From Clostridiales bacterium (lineage in GTDB: Bacteria; Bacillota; Clostridia; Oscillospirales; QAMX01): a stretch of DNA of 64,000 nt. Position 1 is the stretch's first letter. Each line of letters begins with the position of its first letter. A program made the position numbers and the translations under genes. Below are positions 24,907 to 34,000 of this stretch, one piece after another. The stretch covers positions 47,451-111,450 of the forward strand of contig JAEDMJ010000001.1 in assembly GCA_016303065.1 (NCBI GenBank), written 5' to 3'. The notes below the pieces were generated by a model that was not told where the DNA came from, did not search any database, and saw only the letters and a list, made by a program, of their open reading frames with translations.

Positions 24907-25455
24907 GTGAAATACTGCGCTCAGTGCGGAACCGAACTCGACGAAAACACGCGTTTCTGTTCATCCTGCGGGGCTCCCGTCACGATATGCGAAGAGGACC
25001 GCGCCAGACACAAACAGCTTCTCGACAAAATGTACCGAATGCTGAAATACGAACGCCGCTGCTGGCTCATCTTCGGAATCGTGTTTTCCGTTCTCTGCCT
25101 TTTCTATTTTGTCGCGGCGTCGCTCTTTATCGCCCTGGGGATCATTGCGGAAGAGATCCCCGCTGCAATCGCCGGCACTGTATATTTTCTGATACCCCTG
25201 ATCTACGCCCCGATAGTCGTCGTCAGCTTTGTTATGTGCAAAAAGACGGCCCGCTATCAGGACGAGATGTATTTCAACATCGGCCCCACGGTAAAGCGCT
25301 GCGGCTCCGTCGGAATGATCGTTTTCGCCTACCTTTTCAACAGCATCGCGCTCATATTCATAATAATCAACTTTGTATACACAAAGACGAACAAAGCGGA
25401 TTTACAGGCGATCGAACGCGAACAGCTCGCCCAGCGCCAGACCGCATCGTTCTGA
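24907..25455 (+). CDS. Zinc-ribbon membrane protein, function unknown
   Basis: A 182-aa protein from a GTG start with GGGAG upstream. Residues 3-24 form a zinc ribbon with two C-x2-C pairs (YCAQCG and FCSSCG), as in the zinc_ribbon_2 family. Three to four hydrophobic segments follow (about 52-75, 80-107, 120-155). Zinc ribbon plus membrane helices is common in Gram-positive proteins of unassigned role. It has its own promoter and terminator. Confidence 0.8.
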   Translation: MKYCAQCGTELDENTRFCSSCGAPVTICEEDRARHKQLLDKMYRMLKYERRCWLIFGIVFSVLCLFYFVAASLFIALGIIAEEIPAAIAGTVYFLIPLIYAPIVVVSFVMCKKTARYQDEMYFNIGPTVKRCGSVGMIVFAYLFNSIALIFIIINFVYTKTNKADLQAIEREQLAQRQTASF

Positions 25456-25562
25456 TTTTTCCGCCCGCAGGTCCCGCAAGCGATATAGCCTCTCCAGCCT
25501 TTCCGGACGGGGAGGGGCCTTTGGGTTGAGCGGAAATATTCCGTTTTCCGTTTTGGATACGA

Positions 25563-25605
25563 AAAAAGCCACCGTACAGCACAAGCTGTACGATGGCTTT
25601 TTTTG
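25563..25605. terminator. Strong terminator after the zinc-ribbon gene
   Basis: AAAAAAGCCA, a mismatch, then CGTACAGC, loop ACAA, GCTGTACG and TGGCTTTTTTT. A- and T-runs on both sides mean it can work in either direction. Confidence 0.85.
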
Positions 25606-25748
25606 CAGACTTCCCCGCGCAGTCTTTTCCAAAGCTTTTCCCGCCGAAACTTCCCTCGCCCGGAAAAGGCTCCGGCGGCTCTGCGCCCGGCGTTTTTCCG
25701 GGCAGAATTGCATAATACCCCCGTTTCACGGAGCAAAAGCCGAAAACC

Positions 25749-25778
25749 ATCCCCCGGAGAGGAAAGTCTCCGGGGGAT
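25749..25778 (-). terminator. Terminator of the SBP operon
   Basis: 12-bp stem ATCCCCCGGAGA with its complement and a 6-nt loop, 37 nt after the SBP stop. A short T-run follows on the minus strand. Confidence 0.65.
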
Positions 25779-25814
25779 AAAAAAGCGTATTCAATTCCGT
25801 TCCGAAGCGGCCGG

Positions 25815-27665
25815 TCAGGCCATTTCCGGGTTCACCCAGGCGGAAAGCACCGCGCGGGCAAAGTCCCGGGTGTCCGACGCGGAGTACCCGCGCAGAACAT
25901 TTGAGTACACGTCGCATACCGCCGCGCGGCATATGGGAAGCTCCGGAACGGCCGCTGCCCAGCGCCCGGAATACTCGTTCAGAAGCGCGTAAAACTCCTC
26001 CGGTTTTTCCGCGCCAAAGGAAAGCTGCATTGATATTCTGTCGAGCTCTTCGTCGTAAAAATAGCTGGGGTTGCACGCTTCCGAGATAAGCCGCCAGTCG
26101 TCAGTCCAGCGATACGCTAAATCGCCTTTTTTCTCCACGCCGGTCTCCACTATGAACGCGTTATAGAGGGGAACGGCGTATCCGATGCCGTCCATTGAAT
26201 TTCTTTCAAGCCGGTCGGAAAGCTCCTTTGCGCCGATCGACGCCGAAACGACCTCCATTCCGACCGACGAGGCGGCGTGGGCAAGGTCCGAGACAAAAAG
26301 CGAATGCCCCGAATTTTCGTTGCAGGCGACGCGCAGGCGCAAAGGCATGAGTATCCGCCCGTCCGCCAGCACGACCGTGTCGATACAGCCCTCCGCGTCT
26401 TCTCTCGTCACAAGCTTGTATCTCACTCCGGAGGTGTAGGCCTGACCCGCGGCATTCAGAACCCATCCGTTCTCCACGAGGGTCTCTCTGGCTCTGTCCT
26501 GATTCCGCGCAAAGCTTTCCGAACTTGCCCCTGCCGCAGTCGAAAGAGCCGGCGTGAACATATCCTCCGGAACGGACGCACCTTTTCCGGCAAGCCTTTC
26601 CGCCATCGTCTGCCTGTCGCAGAGCCAAGCCGCAGCACGCCTCACCTCAGCAAACTGCGTCGGTCCGAAATCGCATTGAAACAAAAGCTCCGTCAGAGTG
26701 TCCGCACCGTATGCGCTGAATCCGAATTTTCCGGTCTGCGAAAGGCTCTCCGCGGCGGCATACGCGTTTTCAACACCGATAACGATGTCCGCAATGCCGT
26801 TTTCAACCGCCGCAGCGGTTCCGTCCGTCTCCACAAAAAGCAGGCGTTCGATGACCGGCGTCTGGTCCTCCGAGACCGCGCGGTAATTCGGATTCAGCTC
26901 CAAAACGGCCATATTATCCGAAACTCCGCCGTAGGAATAGGGTCCAACCGACCGTCTCGGCCCCGCCGCAAAGCGCGCGTTCACAATGCTTTTCGCAAAG
27001 ACTTCGTCCGTGATCGCCGGGCTGAAGCTGCTTCCTCCGGTATCCGAAGATATGACCGTCCCCTCCGGAATCCAGAGCTCCGTGTCAAGGGGAAGAACGT
27101 CTATGTAGGAAAGCTCCCAGTAGTACGGAAGGTGTTCCGCTGCGACCGTCACCGAAAAGACGTATTTGTCCTCAAGCCTGACGCCGCTGAAAACTCCGCT
27201 TTCGGCGTACTCCTCCGCGCCTGCATAATAGCACCCGGGAACGCCGGATGCCCCGGCGGCCTTTGCCGCATTCCCCGAAAAGAGAAGTATCGCGGCGACG
27301 TAGTTTTCCGCAGTGATCTTTTCCCCGTCGCTCCAGCAGATATCGTCCCGAAGCTCCACGGTAAAGACTTTGCTGCCGTCGGCAAGGTATTCGCTCTTCA
27401 GACTTTCGGCGTAGCGCGTGTCGACGGAGTATTCCCCCGTTTCCGAGCGGCAGACCGGAGAGCCTCCGTCAACCAGCGCCCTGACGACCCGGTCGGCCCC
27501 AGTTGTCTCCCACTGTCCGTAGCCAAACTCTCCGGTCACTTCAGAGGCAATGCCGACGCAAAGCTCCCCGCCTTCGACGCGTTTTTCGGCGCACCCCGAA
27601 AAAAAGCCCAGCGCCATGACCGCCGCCGCCAGCACAAAAACCGCAGACAGCCGTCTCTTTTTCAT
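25815..27665 (-). CDS. Oligopeptide/dipeptide ABC substrate-binding lipoprotein (SBP_bac_5), orphan
   Basis: A 616-aa secreted lipoprotein. The signal peptide MKKRRLSAVFVLAAAVMALG ends in FFSGC, giving a lipidated Cys25. The body follows the OppA/DppA pattern: FTVELRDDICWSDGEKITAENYVAAI near residue 120 is the family core, and a second lobe follows. No permease or ATPase is adjacent, so it must use a remote transporter or act as a receptor. The start overlaps the stop of the 101-aa protein (ATGA). Last gene of the operon. Confidence 0.85.
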   Translation of the reverse strand: MKKRRLSAVFVLAAAVMALGFFSGCAEKRVEGGELCVGIASEVTGEFGYGQWETTGADRVVRALVDGGSPVCRSETGEYSVDTRYAESLKSEYLADGSKVFTVELRDDICWSDGEKITAENYVAAILLFSGNAAKAAGASGVPGCYYAGAEEYAESGVFSGVRLEDKYVFSVTVAAEHLPYYWELSYIDVLPLDTELWIPEGTVISSDTGGSSFSPAITDEVFAKSIVNARFAAGPRRSVGPYSYGGVSDNMAVLELNPNYRAVSEDQTPVIERLLFVETDGTAAAVENGIADIVIGVENAYAAAESLSQTGKFGFSAYGADTLTELLFQCDFGPTQFAEVRRAAAWLCDRQTMAERLAGKGASVPEDMFTPALSTAAGASSESFARNQDRARETLVENGWVLNAAGQAYTSGVRYKLVTREDAEGCIDTVVLADGRILMPLRLRVACNENSGHSLFVSDLAHAASSVGMEVVSASIGAKELSDRLERNSMDGIGYAVPLYNAFIVETGVEKKGDLAYRWTDDWRLISEACNPSYFYDEELDRISMQLSFGAEKPEEFYALLNEYSGRWAAAVPELPICRAAVCDVYSNVLRGYSASDTRDFARAVLSAWVNPEMA

Positions 27666-27967
27666 TTTTCTTCCTCCGAAATCAACGCAAGCGCCCGCGC
27701 GGCAAACGCCGCGCTTCCGCAGAGGCTGAATCGGACATTTCCTTCCGGGCCCGTTTCGCAGACAAAGCTGCTGTTTTCAAACCCGTTTACAAGCTCCGAA
27801 AGCTTTCTTGACACGGCTTCCGCCGCGGCGGCGCTCATTCTGCCCGTTACGACCGCGGCGGCTCCCGGCTTTTCACCCGAAAACACAGCGGCAGCGGCGG
27901 CTTCTTTTTCCTTTTTCAGTGCGGCAAACTTTAAAAGCTCCGCTTTTTTCCCTTTTTCTCCGTTCAC
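27662..27967 (-). CDS. 101-aa conserved-context protein, function unknown
   Basis: Small protein from a GTG start at 27967 that overlaps the nitroreductase stop (GTGA). GGAG lies 8 nt upstream within the nitroreductase gene. It opens with a Lys-rich helix (GEKGKKAELLKF), then an Ala-rich stretch (EKEAAAAAVFSG), and ends with a beta/alpha pattern (SSFVCETGPEGNVRFSL). No membrane segment or known motif. Its stop overlaps the SBP start, so it is locked between the two in translation. The frame runs open further upstream, but only inside the nitroreductase gene. Confidence 0.65.
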   Translation of the reverse strand: MNGEKGKKAELLKFAALKKEKEAAAAAVFSGEKPGAAAVVTGRMSAAAAEAVSRKLSELVNGFENSSFVCETGPEGNVRFSLCGSAAFAARALALISEEEK

Positions 27968-28488
27968 AGGCAGTACTCCGTCACGTCGGATTTCTTCTCC
28001 GCAACCCTGAACGCACCTTCCTCCGCCGGATATCCAAGGGCCGCCGCGCCTACCACGCTGTAATTTTCCGGAATCCCGAGCTCTGTCAGAACGGCTCTGC
28101 ACTCGGGCTCGTCACAGATGTCGTGAAGCTGGTTGATCCAGACGGAACCGATGCCAAGCGAAGCCGCGGCCAGGAAGATATTCTGCAGGGCGCAGGAGCC
28201 GTCCTGAACGCCGAGACGGTTGTCCCTGTCGCAGGCGACGATTATCAGCGCGGCGGGTCCGTAAAAATCATAATTCCCGCGTCCCAAAAGCTTTCCGGTA
28301 ACACCGGCAAGCCTCTTTATCATCCCGGAGTTTGCAATTACGGCGAATTTCCAAAGCTGCGTATTTCTTCCGCTGGGCGCATATCTTGCACAGTCGGCAA
28401 TCTCGCGCAGAAGCCCTTCCGGAATTTTTCTGTCCGCAAAAGAACGAACGCTTCTCCGGTTTTTGATATTTCTTATGACTTCGTTCAT
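27964..28488 (-). CDS. Nitroreductase-family FMN protein
   Basis: A 174-aa FMN-dependent oxidoreductase. NRRSVRSF (residues 8-15) is the FMN phosphate-binding start of the family; DCARYAPSGRNTQLWKF is the second FMN site, and GIGSVWINQL the third. The size is the short class used by anaerobes. I chose the ATG at 28488 with AAGGAAG upstream; the frame is open to 28590, but the extra part overlaps the RACo stop and is not homologous. The reduced substrate is unknown. It precedes the 101-aa protein and follows RACo by about 30 nt. Confidence 0.85.
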   Translation of the reverse strand: MNEVIRNIKNRRSVRSFADRKIPEGLLREIADCARYAPSGRNTQLWKFAVIANSGMIKRLAGVTGKLLGRGNYDFYGPAALIIVACDRDNRLGVQDGSCALQNIFLAAASLGIGSVWINQLHDICDEPECRAVLTELGIPENYSVVGAAALGYPAEEGAFRVAEKKSDVTEYCL

Positions 28489-28519
28489 CGTTTTTCTTCC
28501 TTTCCCGTTAAAAAATTCC

Positions 28520-30103
28520 CTATTCGTCCGACGAAAAGAGCATTTCGTTGACGTAGTGTTCCATAAAAGACGGGTCCGACGAAAGCTCAATGTAGGAAAG
28601 CCTCTTTCCGAGCTCCTCGGCGCGCGGAATATTTCCGGCGTTTTTCAGCACGGCGGAAGCTCCCGCTCCCGCGGCATTTCCCAGAGAGACGGCTTTTTCC
28701 GAAAGCTCCGCCGGGAAAAGTCCGATCTTTCCGGCGTTTACGGGATCGATGCTGCTTCCGAAGCCTCCGGCGATGTACATTGTCTTCACATCGCCGACGC
28801 CGATCCCCGCGCGGTCCAAAAGCGTTTTCACTCCCGCAGAGACAGCGGCCTTCGCAAGCTGAAGCTTTCTGACGTCCCGCGAGGAGACAAATACCTTTTC
28901 GGAAAGCCTGAAAAAAGGCTCTTCGTTCTCATCCTCGCCCAAAAGTCCGGCAAGCTCCTCCTCCGCCTCGTCCAAGGACAGCATCCGTCCCGTCTCATCC
29001 ACCGCTCCGAGCTCCAGCATTGCTGCAAGCGCGTCCACAAGCCCGGAACCGCAGATGCCCGCGGCGGCTTTGTTTCCGATCACCTCGCAGACCGGACGGC
29101 CGTTTCTGACCCGAACCGCCCTCACCGCGCCGTCCAGGCTTCCCATTCCGCAGCTTATGTCCGCGCCCTCAAAGGCCGGTCCCGCCGCAGTCGCACAGCA
29201 GAAGAGCTCTCCGCCCCGGGAGAGAACGATTTCTCCGTTGGTGCCGATGTCGATAAGAAGCGCCGTGTCCCCGGAGCGGTCCATTCCGGAGGCGATCACC
29301 GCCGCGGTGATGTCCCCTCCCACAAAGCCCGACGCGGCGGGCAGAATATAAATTTCCGCGTCTTCTGCGAGCCCGAGTTCCGGTATCTCCGGCACAAAGG
29401 ATTTTCCGAAAAGCGACTCCGGCGTAAACGGAACCGCCGCCAGTCCGGACGGGTCCAGCCCGGCAAAAAGGTGGCACATGGTCGTGTTCCCGGCGGCGAC
29501 AAGAGTATGTATCTCTTCCGGAGCTCTTCCGGCGTTCCGGGAAAGCTCCGAAAGCATCTCACGGATCTGCCCCGTGACCGCCCCGGAAAGCTTGCGCCTT
29601 GTCTCCGGAGCACCGACACAGGCGCCGATACGGGATATCACGTCGGCGCCGAAGCTTCTCTGCAGATTGAGCCTTCCCAGCGCTCCGAGCTCCCCGCCCG
29701 TATCCATATCGAACAGATAGCAAACCACCGTCGTCGTTCCGATATCCACGGCGGCGCCCAGCCCGGTGCGGTTCTTCGGTGAAAAAAGCTCGTCCTCCGC
29801 GCACCCGTCCGTCCAAACGGACATCCCGCGTTCTCCGTTTCCGACCGTGATCACACAGTCGCCCTCCGCTTTCGCCATGCAGGAAAGGCGTCCGTCCCGA
29901 CCGGCAAGAAGGCTTTCCTCCTCCGGCGACGGCGCGGAAAGCTCTCCCTGTGCCTTCACGAAGCACTTTCCGCACTTTCCGTTTCCTCCGCACGGCGCGT
30001 CCGCATATATTCCGGCACCGTTCAAAACATCCTTTATCACCGTTCCCGGCTCACAGCCGAGGCTGTATTTCTTCCCCCCGGCAAAAACCGTCACAATAGC
30101 CAT
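28520..30103 (-). CDS. RACo-like corrinoid activation protein (2Fe-2S plus DUF4445/ASKHA)
   Basis: A 527-aa protein. Residues 1-85 are a plant-type 2Fe-2S ferredoxin (CGGNGKCGKC with a final Cys in LSCMAKAEG). The rest is the ASKHA ATPase of the DUF4445 family, starting GAAVDIGTTTVVCYLFDMDTG, with ALLIDIGTNGEIVL, SCGMGS and the late YIAGGFGSSID. The family reactivates inactive Co(II) corrinoid proteins using ATP and electrons, as in acetogens and methyl-transfer systems. No corrinoid protein is in the window; a UroD/MtaA-type methyltransferase is at 58553. Confidence 0.87.
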   Translation of the reverse strand: MAIVTVFAGGKKYSLGCEPGTVIKDVLNGAGIYADAPCGGNGKCGKCFVKAQGELSAPSPEEESLLAGRDGRLSCMAKAEGDCVITVGNGERGMSVWTDGCAEDELFSPKNRTGLGAAVDIGTTTVVCYLFDMDTGGELGALGRLNLQRSFGADVISRIGACVGAPETRRKLSGAVTGQIREMLSELSRNAGRAPEEIHTLVAAGNTTMCHLFAGLDPSGLAAVPFTPESLFGKSFVPEIPELGLAEDAEIYILPAASGFVGGDITAAVIASGMDRSGDTALLIDIGTNGEIVLSRGGELFCCATAAGPAFEGADISCGMGSLDGAVRAVRVRNGRPVCEVIGNKAAAGICGSGLVDALAAMLELGAVDETGRMLSLDEAEEELAGLLGEDENEEPFFRLSEKVFVSSRDVRKLQLAKAAVSAGVKTLLDRAGIGVGDVKTMYIAGGFGSSIDPVNAGKIGLFPAELSEKAVSLGNAAGAGASAVLKNAGNIPRAEELGKRLSYIELSSDPSFMEHYVNEMLFSSDE

Positions 30104-30136
30104 ATCGGTTGCCTTTCATTCGATTTTTCGATTCTA

Positions 30137-30511
30137 TTATATCTTTTTCCCTTCGGAATTGCAAGGTCTTTTTCCGAATATCTGCCACAGCCCCGCGCAG
30201 ACAAGCACGGCCCCGAACACCGTTCTCAGCACTTCCGGATCCATCGAATTTGCCGCAAATCCCGCAGCCGCCGCCGCAAGCATTCCCGCAGGGGCCGCAA
30301 AAGCAAAGGCCCTTGCGTCCACAAGCCGGTTTTTAATGTGAAGCACAAGGCTCGCCGCCGAAGTCGGAAGAAAATACACAAGGTTTATGCCCTGAGCCTC
30401 AGGCTGGCTCGTTTTTGCAAAAACCGTCAGATATATCATCAGCAGCGTTCCTCCGCCGACTCCCATTCCGCTCAGCACGCCCACGGCGGCGGCCGCAAGA
30501 AAAGCTTTCAT
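30137..30511 (-). CDS. TauE/SafE-family half-protein, C-terminal half
   Basis: A 124-aa membrane protein starting MKAFLAAAAVGVLSG with GGAGG 5 nt upstream, overlapping the stop of the N-half (TGATG). It holds GMGVGGGTLLMIYL, the Gly-rich helix found once in each half of TauE/SafE transporters. About four hydrophobic segments. With the neighbour it makes the usual 250-aa, eight-helix size. TauE/SafE proteins export sulfonates and sulfite or related anions. A natural split is more likely than a sequencing frameshift, because both halves have their own start and a Shine-Dalgarno site joins them. Confidence 0.82.
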   Translation of the reverse strand: MKAFLAAAAVGVLSGMGVGGGTLLMIYLTVFAKTSQPEAQGINLVYFLPTSAASLVLHIKNRLVDARAFAFAAPAGMLAAAAAGFAANSMDPEVLRTVFGAVLVCAGLWQIFGKRPCNSEGKKI

Positions 30512-30891
30512 CACTGCCTCCAAAGAATTCTCAGCCCGGCCAGGACCATCAGCGCTCCGAACAGCCTGACAAGCGTCTCCGCGCGAAGCTTTTTAAGGGC
30601 GAGCCCGCCCGCAAGACCTCCCGCCAGACCGCCGAGGGCATAGGGCCAGACGGAAGAAAGCTCGATGCTTCCGCGGAAAAAATAGACCGCCGCCGACACG
30701 GCGCACATCGGAGCGATGACCGCCACCGAAGTGGCCAGGGCTCTTTTCGCCTCCAGCCCGCATACGTCTTTAAGCAGCGGCACAAGCAGCATTCCCCCTC
30801 CTCCGCCGATTAAACCGTTGACCGCGCCCGCCGCGATCCCCGAAAGCGCAAGCAGAATATCCCGTTTTTCAAGTTTAAGACTGCATTTCAT
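30511..30891 (-). CDS. TauE/SafE-family half-protein, N-terminal half
   Basis: A 126-aa membrane protein starting MKCSLKLEKRDILL. The first helix is GAVNGLIGGGGGMLLVPLL, the standard TauE/SafE opening, and RALATSVAVIAPMCAVSA is the following signature. About four segments. It is the first gene of the run TauE-N, TauE-C, RACo, nitroreductase, 101-aa protein, SBP, all minus strand with gaps of at most about 35 nt. The role in that operon is unknown. Confidence 0.82.
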   Translation of the reverse strand: MKCSLKLEKRDILLALSGIAAGAVNGLIGGGGGMLLVPLLKDVCGLEAKRALATSVAVIAPMCAVSAAVYFFRGSIELSSVWPYALGGLAGGLAGGLALKKLRAETLVRLFGALMVLAGLRILWRQ

Positions 30892-30937
30892 ACAATCTAT
30901 TGTTTTCCGCCGACTGAAAACTTATTCCTGTTTGGGC

Positions 30938-30967
30938 TTGACAGAATACGCTCCTGCGTTGTACAAT
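30938..30967 (+). promoter_or_regulatory. Promoter for purL
   Basis: TTGACA (30938-30943), 18-nt spacer, TACAAT (30962-30967), 53 nt before the ATG. I see no purine riboswitch in the short leader. Confidence 0.7.
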
Positions 30968-31020
30968 TTACAGTGCATTTATAATGTAATTTACTGAAAA
31001 AAACAAAAGGACGGGAAGTC

Positions 31021-34000
31021 ATGCCTGTTTTCAGATGCTATGTCTCAAAAAAAGCCGCTTTCGGCTCTGAGCGCGCCTCGCTCTTCCGGGATCTGTCCGA
31101 GCTGCCCGGCGTCACATCCCTCAAAGAGGTTCTGATCTTCAACCGCTACGACGCCGAAGGAATTTCTTCCGAGATATACGAAGCCGCGAAGAAGACCGTC
31201 TTCGCCGAGCCGCCCTGCGACGACGTTTTCGACGGAAATCTTCCGGAATCCGCTCTGACCCAGCCCTGCCGTCTGCTTGCGGTGGAATCCCTTCCGGGAC
31301 AGTTCGACCAGAGGGCGGATTCCTGTGCCTCCTGCATACAGCTCATGTCCGGCGGCGAAAGACCCGCCGTCGCTACCGCAAGGGTATACGTTTTCCGCGG
31401 AGAGCTTTCCGACGCAGAGTTTGACGCCTGCCGAAGCTGGCTTATCAACCCCGTGGAGTGCCGCGAAGCTTCAATGGAGCTGCCCGAAACCCTGAAGCCC
31501 GACTACGGCGCGCCGGAGAGCGTACCCGTGCTTGAGGGCTTCACCGGACTCGACGCCGAAGGTCTCCGCGCGGCAATCGACGGGTACGGTCTTGCCATGG
31601 ACTTTGACGACATAACTTTCCTTCAGAGCTATTTCCGCAGCTCGGAACACCGTGACCCCACTCTTACGGAGCTCCGCGTGCTCGACACCTACTGGTCCGA
31701 CCACTGCCGCCACACGACCTTCTCCACAAGGCTTACCGACATAAAAATCGAGGACGAAACCGTCCGCGAAGCTTTTGAAGAATACCTTTCCGCCCGCAGG
31801 GAGGTTTACGGCGACCGCGCCGAGACCCGCCCCATCACGCTGATGGACCTTGCCACCATCGGCGCAAAGACCCTCAAAAAGCGCGGGGTTCTCAAGAACC
31901 TCGACGAAAGCGAAGAGATAAACGCCTGCACGGTCAGGATCGAAGCCGACAACGGCGGAGAAAAAGAGCGCTGGCTGCTGCTTTTCAAAAACGAGACCCA
32001 CAACCACCCCACCGAAATCGAGCCTTTCGGCGGTGCGGCGACCTGCCTCGGCGGCGCAATCCGCGACCCGCTCTCCGGACGGGCCTATGTCTATCAGGCG
32101 ATGCGCGTCACCGGCAGCGGAGATCCCACGGGTTCCATCTCCGATACCCTCCCCGGAAAGCTGCCCCAGCGCCGCCTGACAAGGACTGCCGCCAGAGGCT
32201 ATTCCTCATACGGCAACCAGATCGGCCTTGCCACCGGGCTTGTGGACGAAATATACCATCCGGGCTATGTCGCAAAGCGCCTTGAGATCGGCGCCGTCGT
32301 CGGAGCGGCCCCCGAAGAAAACGTCGTCAGAAAAGTTCCGCAGCCCGGCGACATCGTCGTGGTCCTGGGCGGACGCACCGGACGCGACGGCTGCGGCGGA
32401 GCCACCGGCTCTTCAAAAAGCCACAGCGCCAAGTCCCTGGACGTCTGCGGAGCCGAGGTGCAGAAGGGAAACGCCCCCGAAGAGAGAAAGCTCCAGCGCC
32501 TCTTCCGCGACCCCAAGGTCACAAGACTTATCAAGCGCTGCAACGACTTCGGCGCCGGCGGCGTCTCCGTCGCGATCGGAGAGCTTGCTCCCGGACTTCG
32601 CATCAACCTCAACAAGCTTCCGAAAAAATACGAAGGCCTCACCGGGACCGAGCTTGCCATAAGCGAGTCCCAGGAGAGAATGGCCGTCGTCGTCGCCCCG
32701 GAGGACGTCGAAGCCGTCTGCGCCGCGGCGAACGCCGAAAACATTGAAGCCTCCGTTGTCGCCGAAGTCACCGGGATCCCCCGCCTTGTCATGGAGCTTG
32801 ACGGACGGCGCATTGTCGACATCTCCCGCGAGTTTCTCGATTCCAACGGCGCGCCCAAGACCTCCGGAGTCTTCGTCCCCGACACCGACGCGCCGGTCAC
32901 GAACATAATGCCCGTCTGCGGCGGACCCGCCGCCCAGTTTGCCGCCGTCGAAGCCGATCTCTCCTGCTGCTCGCGCAGAGGCCTGGGAGAAATGTTCGAC
33001 TCCACCATCGGCGCGGCAAGCGTGCTTTCGCCCTACGGCGGAAAGTACCAGCTCTCTCCCACCCAGTGCATGGCGGCGCTCCTTCCCTCCGACAGCGGCA
33101 AAATGAACACCTGCTCCGTCATGAGCTACGGCTTCGACCCCTATATTTCCGAACAGAATCCCTTCGCCGGGGCGGTAATGGCCGTCACCGAGTCGCTTGC
33201 AAAGCTGACCGCGTCCGGCGCAGACATAAACGACGCATATTTCACTTTCCAGGAATACTTCGAGCGTCTCCGCACCGACCCGAAGCGCTGGGGAAAGCCC
33301 TTTGCCGCGCTTCTCGGCGCACTCTCCGCCCAGCTCGGCTACGGCGTCGCCGCCATCGGCGGCAAGGACTCGATGTCCGGTTCTTTTGAAGATCTGGACG
33401 TTCCGCCGACACTCGTCTCCTTTGCCATTGCCCCCTGCGACGCAAGAAAAGTCATCTCCCCCGAGTTTAAAGCCGCCGGAAACTATGTATGCCTGTTTGC
33501 CGCTCCCACCGACGGGAACTCAATGCCCGTCTACGACGCGGTCAAGCGCGGGTTTGCCCGCGTCCACAGCTATATCGCCGAAGGGCGCATCCTTTCCGCC
33601 TATGCACTGGGACGCGGCGGTCTCAACGAGGCGCTTCCGAAAATGGGCTTTGGCAACGGCATCGGCTTTGAGATCGACTCCTCCGTCGACGCATGGGAAT
33701 TCGGAAAGACGAACTGCGGCGCGATCGTCGCCGAGGCTTCCGAACCCCTTCCCGGCTCCGTCGTCATCGGACGCACCATCTCCGAACCGGAGATCAGGCT
33801 CGGCAAGCTCGGCAGCGTGAAGCTCTCCGACGTCTCCGCCGCCTGGGAAGGGAAGCTTGAAAAGGTCTTCCCTACCAAAGCCCCCGCCGGCGGAGTTCTC
33901 GAAACGGTCTCCTTCGCCGAAAGAAACACCGCCCGTCCGATCCGCGGGCTCCGCCCCACGGCGGTCATTCCGGTCTTCCCCGGCACCAACTGCGAATACG

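Larger units (their letters stand above)
25456..25814. other. Non-coding gap between the zinc-ribbon gene and the SBP gene
   Basis: About 360 bases between convergent genes with no supportable gene. It holds two hairpins (25563-25605 and 25749-25778), listed separately. The short open frames here lack Shine-Dalgarno sites and read through the hairpins. Confidence 0.6.

Noticed and set aside
26277..28010. 577-aa plus-strand open frame over the SBP and 101-aa genes
   Set aside because: Arg/Pro-rich complement of a lipoprotein with a clear signal peptide.
30938..31020. Purine riboswitch before purL
   Set aside because: The leader after the promoter is too short and shows no three-way-junction pattern.
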